64,000 nucleotides of DNA. Origin: Panopea generosa. Its lineage: Eukaryota; Mollusca; Bivalvia; Adapedonta; Hiatellidae. The notes beneath the pieces are model-generated. The model had not been told where the DNA came from, searched no databases, and was given only the letters and a program-made list of their open reading frames with translations. The stretch is from the NCBI GenBank assembly GCA_029582155.1, contig CM055901.1, positions 42,371,616 through 42,435,615 of the forward strand, in the 5' to 3' direction. This document shows positions 24,857-34,174 of the stretch, in pieces; the stretch's first letter is position 1; each line of letters starts with the position of its first letter. The translations under genes and the position numbers were made by a program.

Positions 24857-25732
24857 ATAACCAATTTTTTACATTTTACTTTATAAGTGTATTATAAGTG
24901 TAATCATTTATCGATCTATCTATTTATTTATTAATTGATTTATATATTTATTTAACTTTATTTTATTTTATTTATATATCTAGAGTAGCTATAATTTGAT
25001 ATTGCAGTGTATAAACCCCGCTGCGTGACTCTCGAACAGATAGCGTACAGTTACTTCCTTTTGAGTTATCGCTCTTGTGTTTATACATGTCATGACGACG
25101 AGTTGTCCCAGGGAAATCTGTTTACAATTTTATTCAAAGATTAAAATTAAATATACACGCAACAAGCGGTGATTTGCATGAAAAACCTGACTAAATGCAT
25201 ATTTAGTTCTTCAAACGGAATTTGGTGTTACTTCAGTCGCACAACTTTTTCATTCATAATTCGCTAAACATTTATACTAAAACACTGTAACACAGACGGT
25301 AATTATTTGTGAACAACCAGACAAAAATGTACAGACCAGACTATGGTGAGTGCGCCTAGCTGCAATTAAAACCAAGGACACACTGCTGTGAAATCTGTCA
25401 CTCCAATAAAAATGATGTCAGCCACAGATTATAAATCACATAACACGTCTGGACTGTAGGAACAATGTACATACATGAACAGCTTATATAACCATTTATT
25501 TTAAATGTTTGCTTGTTTGATTGAGGTTTTGTGCCTTATAAAAACATATTTTAGTATAAAAAGTATGGCAAGTTAAATAAACTTTCACATAACATTCTTG
25601 AAAATGGTACATATTTTTATGCGGAACATGAAAAATATATGCAATAAAATTAATAAAATTTCTATTTTGGGAAGGTGCATTACTGCAGTAAATATTTGAA
25701 AGAAATCCATTGATTTTTTGTTAATTATTACA
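24857..25732. other. AT-rich sequence without supported gene
   Basis: Contains an ATTTATTTA-rich tract at about 24,910-24,985. Nothing else recognised. Confidence 0.3.
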
Positions 25733-27431
25733 ACAAGAGGCCCAAGAGGGCCTGAGGACGCTCTACTGACTCGTAGTGGCCATAGCACTTTTTGAAATTC
25801 TACCATGCAATAGAAACATCGGCGCGGGGTCATTTTTGATCTAGGATCTAAGAAATCTAGGGACACCATTTGAACAAATCTAACAAAACTATAGTTGGTC
25901 ATCATTACTACATAAACATTTTGAAAATCTGTTGGACAGTTTATGAGAATAAGATTTTTAAAGTTTTGGACTATTTTTAGTAACGGTGGCCATCTTAAAT
26001 TTTAGATAAATACATCTTTTGTATATTCTCCTATGCAACAGAAACATCCATGTGAAGTTTCAGTTTAATTTGTCTAGTGGTTTCAGAATAAATGAAATAA
26101 AAAGAGAATTTTCTGTTTTCCCACAGTACAGGGCCCCTATAAATGTTAGCCCTTAAATTCTTATCTGCAATCAAACCCTTACACATAGGGATAATTTATG
26201 CAAAATATGAACAAATCTGACAAACCGGTTCTTAAGAAAACGAATTTAGTAATTCCCAATTTTTTACCCTTTTGGGGCCCTCCTGACCCCTTAAGACAGT
26301 GGAACCCATTCATTTTGACAAATCTGAACCTCCTTCACCAAACAATGCTTTTGTAAAGATATAGGCAAAATCATTTCAATTTTTAAAAAAAAATAAAAAA
26401 AATATTATAATGACATGTGTCCCCTAATTGAACCCTCGGGGCGGGGTCATATTTAACCCTAGGGACACCATTTGAACATATCTAACAAAACTATAGTTGG
26501 TTATCATTACTACATAAACATTTTCAAAATCTGTTAGGCCGTTCATGAGAAGAAGATTTTTTAAGTTTTGGACTATTTTTAGTAATGGCGGTCATCTTGA
26601 ATTTCAGATCGAAAAAAAATCTTCTGTATAGTCTCCTATGCAACAGAAACATGCATGTGAAGTTTCAGTTTAATTTGGCCTAGTGGTTTCAAAATAAATG
26701 AAAGAAAAAGAGAATTTTCTGTTTTCCCATAGTATCCCTATGTTAAATTCTAAGTCCCCTTACAGGGCCCCTATAAATTTTAGTCCCTAAATTCTTATCT
26801 GCAATCAAACCCCTACACATAGGGATAATTTATGCAAAATATGAACAAATCTGACATACCGGTTGTCAAGAAAACAATTTTAGTAATTCTGAATTTTTAC
26901 TCATTTGGGGCCCCTCCTGACCCCTTTAGACAGTGGAACCCATTCATTTTTACAAATCTGAACCTCCTTCACCAAACAATGCTTCTGTGAAGATATTGGC
27001 AAAATCATTTCAATTTAAAAAAAAAAAATATATATATATATAATAATGACATGTGTCCCCTAATTGAACCCTCAGGGCGGGGTCATATTTAACCCTAGGG
27101 ACACCATTTGAACAAATCTAACAATACTATAGCTGGTCATCATTACTACATAAACATTTTGAAAATCTGTTAGGCCGTTCATGAGAAGAAGATTTTTTAA
27201 GTTTTGATCTATTTTTAGTAACGGCGGCCATCTTGAATTTCAGATCGAAAAAAAAAATCTTCTGTATAGTCTCCTATGCAACAGAAACATGCATGTGAAG
27301 TTTCAGTTTAATTTGCCTAGTGGTTTCAGAGAAAGTGCTGCTAACAGACGACAGACGACAGACGACAGACGACGGACGACAGACAACGCGCCATCGCATA
27401 AGCACTTCTGGCCTTTGGCCAGTAGAGCTAA
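25733..27431. mobile_element. Bivalve-type interspersed repeat with three internal copies
   Basis: It begins with a short hairpin (AGGCCCAAGAGGGCCT) and ends with another (CTGGCCTTTGGCCAG) before AGAGCTAA. A GACGACAGACGACGG tract precedes the right end. Inside, a block with TTTGAACAAATCTAACAAAA and TTTTGGACTATTTTTAGTAA recurs at about 25,920, 26,524 and 27,163 (offsets about 600 and 640), so the element holds three diverged tandem copies. It has no long open frame. A related right end lies at 32,300-32,492. Terminal hairpins with CTAA at the end would also fit a Helitron-like element; unproven. Confidence 0.65.
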
Positions 27432-28234
27432 ACATTGTTAAACATATCAATTTCATTAGTTATTAATGTTTCAATTTCATTAAGTTTTAATGGGTCGGTA
27501 GAAAAAGTATTACTTTTTATTTTCAAATACTATTTTATGCATCTTTATAAAAATTTAGACAATGGTTATTTTATAAAAACTGTTAATAATTTCTTGAATA
27601 TAATGTTTCAAATAACAACTTTTGGAGATAAATATGTCCTTATGGTTGTATGTTCATAAGTGAATTTTATTATTTGACGGTCGGCAATAAGCTTTATAGC
27701 TTGTGTTAATTATTTGTACATCCAACACAAAATATATTTTCTTATATCTTGTATTGAGCCTCAGAAAAACATATTTTTTAACATTGCAATATGTCCCTTT
27801 AAACTTAAATATACATTTTATTTTTATTGTTCAATCGTTCTGTTAATTTGTTTTATTTTGTACATGTACACTGGACATGGAGATTGACAGTGATTCTATT
27901 CTTACCTGGAACCTCATGGGTAACTGAACAAGGAATCTCATTTATTCAAATTTAATAAATTAATAATACAATGTACATTTATTTATCAACTGAACTTCAA
28001 AAATAAGAAACTGTATTTTCTACAAGAGACGCTACGTAGAATTCAAACAACATAGCCTTAGAAGGTGCGTTCTCTTTAACAAGATGTGTGTATAATACAG
28101 CTGAGCATTTAAATGGAAATTGAGCACAAATTGTCCAATTTGAAATTCAGTACTACTTCCTGAAGATCATTAATACTGCATGATAATGTTCGAAATATCT
28201 TAAACTGAAAAATATGTTGTTGCAATATGATTTC

Positions 28235-28578
28235 TCATGGCTCGGGTTGAGCCCGAGCAATATGATAAATAAGAGGATCATATGCGGGTACTATCCGAGG
28301 AGTTCCTACACTGTCATGTCGGTCTATCCCGATATTGTGGCATACAACACATGACACAACATATTTTCCAGCTCTTGTTGGTATTGCCCTTATTGGTGTT
28401 TTTAGAATCTGGAACCGTTGTTTGAGAATACCGAATGTCTGTTCAACAAGCACCCGTGTTCTACACAAGGCTCTGTTGTAATTGAGGTGTGTTTCATTTT
28501 CTGGATTGATGTGTGGCATCAGTTAGTGGGGCGTTGTGGGATATCCGCTGTCACCCAGGAGAAATCTTTGATATGTTC
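28235..28578 (-). pseudogene. Harbinger transposase, C-terminal catalytic exon
   Basis: A minus-strand segment after a strong acceptor (TATTTTTTTCAG). It reads QRFLLGDSGYPTTPH, an in-frame TAA, then NRALCRTRVLVEQTFGILKQ and CHNIGIDRHD. LLGDSGYP and the E of VEQTFGILKQRF are hallmarks of PIF/Harbinger (HARBI1-like) DDE nucleases; that E is the third catalytic acidic residue. The stop between the two blocks marks decay. It is the last of three exon-like pieces of one transposase on this strand. Confidence 0.85.
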
Positions 28579-28867
28579 CTGAAAAAAATAATATACACTG
28601 AAGAATATTTTAGAACATTCATCACCCAGACATAATATGTTTACATTTAAAGTTGTCAAATATTCCGGATTTTCTATGATCAAAGTGTTCATGAAATATT
28701 GCTTATGTACAGTTTCTATACGTAAATAAACTTTTTAGTAAAACGTTATAATTTGCAAAGAATTTTATACTGAGTGGTGCATAATTAGGTGATTTACAAA
28801 TTGTCATGGCCGATGAAAAAGATAGTTTAAAGTAGGAGATATATAGAATTACATAATAGCATACTCC

Positions 28868-28986
28868 AAGTGTACCATTTTCAAACTTTGCTTGAGACAC
28901 GAATTCCGCCAGCATCTAGAGTCATGACTTCGCCCAGTACATCTTGCATTGAGATATCTAATTTTATAATCAACATCACAAACTGC
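28868..28986 (-). pseudogene. Harbinger transposase, middle exon (second catalytic Asp)
   Basis: After acceptor TTTTTATTTTTCAG the frame reads AVCDVDYKIRYLNARCTGRS and then HDSR, matching the Harbinger core (Q-AVCD-D plus G-S-x-HDSR) around the second catalytic aspartate. The downstream end is unclear; GTATGC near 28,868 is a possible donor. The exon that should precede it, with the first catalytic Asp (CIDGTH-like), was not found between here and 31,000. Confidence 0.8.
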
Positions 28987-29029
28987 CTGAAAAATAAAAA
29001 TTGTCAATTTATATGTTAACAAGCATGCT

Positions 29030-29480
29030 GGATTGTAAGTTATTGGTCCTAACCCTAACCGTAACCATTAATTTTTATTGGTCCAAAACAAGTATCAGTA
29101 ATTGTAATTTTTCTAAACGTATAATTAATTTTCAATGCCCTTTAAATGTATCATCATTTATTATTGGTTCTTAAATAGTTTCAATAATTAAACTTTGATT
29201 CTGAAATATAATTGGTACTTATCACTGGTTTTTCAGTAATATATCAGAAATAGTGTCCGTGCTTAGCACTGCCTATGAAATAGTATCAGTGCTATTATTT
29301 GACTATAAAACAATGTCAATATATGTACTTGTTTCTGAAAAAGTATCAATGCCTGTACTTGGTATTTAAACAGTACCATTATTTTTTTTGGGTCAAATAT
29401 CATTATATATGTCTTTGTCCTTAATAATTGTTATAACTTGACATTGGTCCATAACAGTAAAACTTGTCACTGGTCCTTGA
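29030..29480. repeat. Degenerate short tandem repeat
   Basis: Motifs ATTGGTCC, AGTATCAGT/AATGCC and TACTTG recur at about 40-50 bp spacing with heavy divergence. TAACCCTAACC at 29,050 is an isolated telomere-like string, not an array. Confidence 0.4.
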
Positions 29481-30261
29481 TCTGTATTGTTCTTGTATTG
29501 TTTTTGTAATATGTATGATATAATAATATTATGTTGCCTTATATTGAAGGAAAGTAAGCTATCCATCTATCACTTATTGTCTTTGGTAAATTATCAGTAT
29601 AAGTACATGCCGTTGGATCATGACATATACTTATTACTAATATTTTATCATGACACGTGGTATCAACACTTACCTGAAGTGTGATTTTGACAAATTAATT
29701 TTGCTGAAATCTGTGATTGAATATTTCACTGCGATAATTTTGTTTTTGAATGTATTTAATCATTTTAATACAATTGTAACTATTTAAACTGCAAAGCAAT
29801 CACTGTCCTAATGTTAACCTGTTATAAAAGGGATATGCGGCATTATTTGTAATTGTTCACCTAACTTTTTTTAAAAAAAAATATTTCTAAAGATAATAAT
29901 ACCTCAGTATGAGTGCAGACCCTTATTTTTGTTTCTAATTTGTTAAGGGGCATAACTCTTGTAAATGTTTTAAATGTGTCAGATTTCACTTGTTCATGTT
30001 CATATATGATCAAAAGTTATCAGTTTTTTAATAGTGATGAATGATGTCTTAATGTATCAGTATCAGAATGTTAAATAAACAACAAGTATAGTTTACAGTC
30101 TAAATATGTACACAAAAGTACAATACAGAATTAAGTCTATATATAAAGTAGTAGTTATACAAGTGAATGAAAAAACAACACAATTTCCTTGGGATTCGAA
30201 TCCGGATCGCAAGAACGACAGTCCAAAGCTGTATCCATCACAGGGAACATATTTTTTCAAG

Positions 30262-30263
<2 letters not shown>
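29481..30263. other. AT-rich sequence between transposase pieces
   Basis: No gene supported. A splice-like pair brackets 29,674-29,703 (see rejected items). Confidence 0.3.

Positions 30264-30300
<37 letters not shown>
30264..30300. repeat. (GT)n microsatellite
   Basis: About 14 GT dinucleotides followed by GGGTGGGTGGTGG. Confidence 0.95.
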
Positions 30301-31007
30301 GTGGATTCCTCGTCTCCAAAGATTGAAAGCATTTTTTCATACATATACCAGTCTTAGATTTAACTTGGGATTTTCGTGGCCTACTTTGCACCATATGTGC
30401 CCCAACGCAATTCCTGGATCGCCACTGGTATCCACTAGTTACATAACTGGATGTAAAATTATATTTATTAATGAATTTTCCTGTTTTGTTTTTCTTTTTT
30501 TAAACAATTCCTATTTACTAACATATTATTACTTTCGCCCTCGATCTTTAAGATACAGGTATTAATTTCCGCTATAAGGAAGCGACAGTGAAATATATAA
30601 AGACGTCTGCAGGATAACTCGTATAGGGGTGAATAAAGAGAATTTCTTAAGATTGAAAACAGCTAAATAACTGCTATTGTGTATTTTTATAACTAAAATG
30701 TTGTGTGTTATTTCGTAGTGTTCAGGCACTAAGTGATATTGGATACAACTAAATTTGTTTTTGAAATGAGAAGAGTATGTATATTGTTTACGATTTTTAC
30801 TTAATGCACATTATTTCACATTGAAACGGACTATAGGTATAGCGGGCGCACATTGTTTCATGCTATACCAACCGAACTGTCTTTGGATGGGCTATTATGA
30901 TTCAAATGAGTGCTAATAATAATCAATAGAAGTGGAGTCAAGGACGGGTTTAACCCGGAAAAAGAAAGTATTTTTTTTAATAACAAACAACAATTAAATG
31001 CGTTTAT

Positions 31008-31400
31008 ACCTGCAATGTCCCCAAACCGCTGCTTCATGTTGGTAGCCTCTTGATGTTTTGGAAAAACTACGAACTGCCTTGAGACCGCAGGCGAGGACAA
31101 TACATCACTCATCGACCGACAGCATCTGTTGACAGTTGCCTGAGAAATGTTCATTGTATCTGCTAAAGTCAACTGCATGTCGCCTGTCACTGCGTGTCGA
31201 AGAAAAGCGCATACAACCATCACTGGTGGCAGGGGCAGAGATCGTGAGGTCTGTCTTCTCACACTATCATTTCACAAGTTCCACTATAAACGTGATGCTT
31301 CATTTCCGGAAACGATAACGCCGAAACAACTCGTCATCGTTGTACATTTCTAAGGGATTGTCTCGGTCCAGGAACAGCCTTGGCCGGGGCAGAGGGATGT
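31008..31400 (-). pseudogene. Harbinger transposase, N-terminal exon
   Basis: The minus strand reads FLDRDNPLEMYNDDELFRRY and RFRK, then TGA, a one-base frameshift at about 31,275, then RRQTSRSLPLPPVMVVCAFL and ISQATVNRC. These match the N-terminal region of HARBI1-like transposases (NPLE-YDD-EFRRRFR; then R-L-PL-PV; then the helix-turn-helix S-x-ATVNR). A donor CATTGCAG then GTATAA ends it near 31,008. The stop and frameshift mean it cannot encode transposase as it stands. Confidence 0.85.
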
Positions 31401-31439
31401 TTAAAATACTTCATGCACAATTAGCCGATGCGCAGCGGC

Positions 31440-31632
31440 CATTTTATTTTTCTCAGACTCAACTCTTGAGACTTCCATGTAAAAGACTCAAGATTTTGAT
31501 ATCAGCTCAAATCTTGAGTCTGAGAAATAGAGTTATTGATGAATTAAGATGAGACCGTTTGTTTGAGTTTGAGTCCAAAACTGAGACTTGAATCTGAATC
31601 TCAGACTCAAGCATATTGATGAATTTAGCCCC
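31440..31632. mobile_element. Inverted repeat and possible Harbinger terminal sequence
   Basis: TCTCAGACTCAACTCTTGAG (31,451) and CTCAAATCTTGAGTCTGAGA (31,508) pair as a hairpin. The minus strand from 31,632 begins GGGGCTAAATTCATCAATAT, resembling Harbinger-type termini as I recall them, and it lies upstream of the transposase N-terminus. No matching opposite end was found. AATAAA on the minus strand (31,448-31,443) could also serve as a poly(A) signal for the small gene upstream. Confidence 0.45.
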
Positions 31633-31680
31633 TGGACTGGCTGCATATTGATCTCGTCCTGTTACATTGGCACCCAACTT

Positions 31681-31910
31681 TATGGTTCTATCCAGCTATA
31701 GGCCCTACTTCGAGTGTGATTTGTCGAAGCTGTAAAAACTTGTTTCACAATCGAAGTAAAATGAGTAAGTTTAAGCTAGCGGAGAATTTCCTTGATTTCT
31801 CCACGTCAAAATACTTTTTTCCCATTTCTGCTCTGGATCTCTTAATGTTATGCCTATTATTCCCCATATCTCCAAAAGTATTTGTCAAAGTTCCCTGAAA
31901 GTACCAAATA
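31681..31910 (+). mobile_element. SINE-like element (body and TCTCTGAAA-type tail)
   Basis: Body GGTTCTATCCAGCTATAGGC, TTCGAGTGTGATTTGTCGAA, TTTCACAATCGAAGTAAAAT is shared with 6,076-6,165 and 32,800-32,880. After it come CTCTGGATCTCTTAATG and CCCATATCTCC, a tail also seen after the copy at 32,745. The head is missing. Confidence 0.55.
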
Positions 31911-32067
31911 GTGTTCCCTTAAGTAAAAAGTCGACTATTTACACATCATCATAATAAGCAAAACCCATGCACTTCTTTTCCTTGTCCTTTCTGTAGGCAT
32001 ATCAGGCTCATCCTCTACATCTCTTGTCTCTGTATTCAAATGTCTTGACAAGGGCTGTTTAAATATG

Positions 32068-32113
32068 TTAGTAATCCTCATCATTAAGTTCAAAGAAGTC
32101 GTGTTTGGCTTCA
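32068..32113 (-). CDS. Candidate last exon of small minus-strand gene
   Basis: A 46-bp coding part after a strong acceptor (TATGTGTCCTTTCTAG). One base completes a codon, then EAKHDFFELNDEDY and TAA. The acidic, charged end looks like a real C-terminus. In phase with 33,753-33,955 across a 1.64-kb intron. Just past the stop, TACTAAC followed by ACAG is a textbook branch point and acceptor opening another frame (PLSRHLNTETRDVEDEPDMP), so a different last exon is possible. Confidence 0.42.
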
Positions 32114-32299
32114 CTAGAAAGGACACATAGGATATTTTCAGGTGAAATACCCAAAATTTTACCCCGGGAACACGACTCTTACAACCATTTCAGAAGACCC
32201 CTATAGTAACAATGCCTTATTTAAAATATCTTTGGATATGGTTTGAACTTTTAGAGAAAAGTTTTTTTTTAAGTTTCCTTAAAAATGTGCTTGTTAGCC

Positions 32300-32492
32300 C
32301 TGTGGCAGGGAACATTTGTGGTTCAATCACACTCGTTCAAGAACTTGGCCAATATTTTGTGGTTATACAAATGCTCTGCGAGTTTGGTTAAGATTCTTTG
32401 AAAAATGTGGGGGATGCTAAAATGTTAACGGACGGACGACGGTCAATTTACCACGACATTAAGTCCTGCTGGCCTTTGGCAAGTAGAGCCAA
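32300..32492. mobile_element. Right-end fragment of the bivalve-type interspersed repeat
   Basis: GGACGGACGACGGTC, then CTGGCCTTTGGCAAGTAGAG, matches the right end of 25,733-27,431, with a diverged interior upstream. Confidence 0.55.
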
Positions 32493-32744
32493 AGAAGATA
32501 TCGAGAGAAGGACAGAAGAGACATAAACATAAAAAATTGACTTTATTGTGTAAACACGATTTAATAAATAAAAAACAAGTTAGATGCCTAATGGGATTGA
32601 ACACCTGATTGAAATCGAAATATGTTGAAATTTTCACGAAAAAAATATTTTTTTTAACAAAAAACGGTAGTCCTTGTTTAACAAATACATAATCACAAAC
32701 ATATGTTGTTTGGGTATGGAGGATAAGTGTTTCCATGCTTTAGA

Positions 32745-33145
32745 AAGCGCCACGTTGTTTAGTGGTAGAGCACCGAACCCATGATCAGACTATATATACA
32801 CCCAGGAAGACTTCGAACGTGATTTGTCTAAGTTGTAAGAACTTGTTTCATAATCGAAGTAAAATAAATAAGTTCAAACTAAACTAGAAAAAAGCTAATG
32901 TGCCACCTGAAATTTAGACACGTGCCTCCATTTTCCTATCTCTGTTTATATGTCTCTGATAAAATTGATCAAATTAGGTACTTTTTCCCTTTTTTTCTTT
33001 AAGAACAATATCCCTAAATCTCTAAAATTAGGTATTTGCTCTCTGGATCTCTGTAAGTAATGGTCAATTTTCCCTAGATCTCTGAAATAAATGGCCATGT
33101 TCTCCAGATCTCCAAATCCCCTGGGAGGGCCTCAAATAAGGCTGG
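32745..33145 (+). mobile_element. tRNA-derived SINE with TCTCTGAAA tail repeats
   Basis: A-box-like TTTAGTGGTAGAGCACC at 32,758, then the shared body (ACTTCGAACGTGATTTGTCT, TTTCATAATCGAAGTAAAAT). From 32,940 a tail with recurring CCCTAGATCTCTGAAAT-like units at 35-45 bp spacing. The B box is not recognisable. Confidence 0.6.
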
Positions 33146-33250
33146 GAAATGTTGATGCTAATTGAGAGCAAAAATAATATAATTTATAGAAATGAACATT
33201 CATTAGATATGAACTTATATGTACCGATAAGAGTTTACATGAATCATTTT

Positions 33251-33386
33251 ATGTGCAATTACTCAATACTTGGTACATGTGTAATTACTCAACACTTGGT
33301 ACATGTGTAATTACTCAACACTTGGTACATGTGTAATTACTCAACACTTGGTACATGTGTAATTACTCAACACTTGATACATGCGT
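33251..33386. repeat. 26-bp tandem repeat, five copies
   Basis: GTAATTACTCAACACTTGGT plus ACATGT repeats with a 26-bp period; the outer copies are diverged. Confidence 0.95.
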
Positions 33387-33544
33387 AAGTTCATATCTTA
33401 CAATTAATCACTAAATACACTTCGACAAAAAGGTGAACATTTTAAGAAACTCTCTTGTTTGATTCTCATGATTGCAAAATCAACTAAAGCAGTACACGAA
33501 TGTTTGTATAAATTACGCATATGCCAGTAATATAACTATTATAC

Positions 33545-33705
33545 TAAATACCGCTCATACCAGACGTTGCGGGTTCGATCCCCAGCTCAACCCCATGTCT
33601 CTCATAAAACAACAATCTGTACTGGTTCTACACAGGAAGCGGAATCTAGAGCAGTAAATATAAGCTCGGAGCTTTCATCGCAATCGAGCTTAAACAAGTT
33701 ATTAT
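33545..33705 (+). mobile_element. tRNA-derived SINE
   Basis: B box GGGTTCGATCCCC at 33,571-33,583, then CTGGTTCTACACAGGAAGCG and CATCGCAATCGAGCTTAAAC, a diverged form of the body shared by other SINEs here. It overlaps the downstream side of the small gene's second exon, in its intron. Confidence 0.6.
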
Positions 33706-33752
33706 TGGCCTAAACCAAAAACACTAACAGCAAAACAAAGCAAAATGTACAC

Positions 33753-33955
33753 CTATGTGACCCAATAAGGGGTTGTTTGAATCTGCTTATCAAGGAAATC
33801 AGTGCTATTACAACTGATCCAGTGTGCTGAAGTACTAAGTCATTCACAAACTGATTACATGCTGTCCGTGGTGTGTTAATGTCTAGTGCTGGCCTACTTG
33901 GTAGAGACGTATTGGTTTCTTGTAGTTGCCACTGGAGTGCTACGCGATAAATGAG
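33753..33955 (-). CDS. Candidate second exon of small minus-strand gene
   Basis: A 203-bp exon between acceptor ATACACAGTGCAG and donor CATAG then GTGTAC. The 67 open codons plus two bases include LIYRVALQWQLQETNTSLPS, PRTACNQFVNDLVLQH and SVVIALISLISRFKQ, a moderately hydrophobic segment. Entry in phase 0 matches the first exon (34,102-34,134). Exit in phase 2 matches 32,068-32,113. An acceptor five bases earlier (33,961-33,963) would instead join the other frame of the upstream exon. No family recognised; a real gene is likely but not certain. Confidence 0.45.
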
Positions 33956-34101
33956 CTGCACTGTGTATTGGTACGCTTACTTAATCACCCCTCTATATTT
34001 TGCAAGGTAATAACGGTTTCATGATCAAGACATAGCCAAATTGGCGGTTGATTTGTTAGTATTGTAACGTTAGGCGTTCATAGAATATTGTCACGACTTA
34101 C

Positions 34102-34134
34102 CGAATAATCTGCTGTACTGCTTACAGCTGCCAT
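34102..34134 (-). CDS. Candidate first coding exon (start codon) of small minus-strand gene
   Basis: ATG at 34,134-34,132 in context TTACGATGG opens MAAVSSTADYS and ends in phase 0 at a consensus donor (TTCG then GTAAGTCGT). The exon itself seems to begin at 34,172 after acceptor TTATATCTTTCAG, so 34,135-34,172 would be 5' UTR. The three exons give 93 residues from start to stop. The alternative is an internal exon read in another frame (SSPVRTNHYDGSCKQYSRLF), which also splices in phase. Confidence 0.42.
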
Positions 34135-34174
34135 CGTAATGATTGGTTCTGACAGGAGACGACATCAATACTCT

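Noticed and set aside
27906..27923. 18-bp microexon with strong acceptor and donor (CCTTGTTCAG; CCAG then GTAAGAA)
   Set aside because: Signals are good but 18 bp gives no coding evidence; keep only if transcripts show it.
29050..29062. Telomere-like TAACCCTAACC
   Set aside because: Only two units; chance or part of a degenerate repeat.
29674..29703. 30-bp microexon with donor CTTCAG then GTAAGTGTT
   Set aside because: Too short to judge, next to degenerate repeats, and its phase does not link to called exons.
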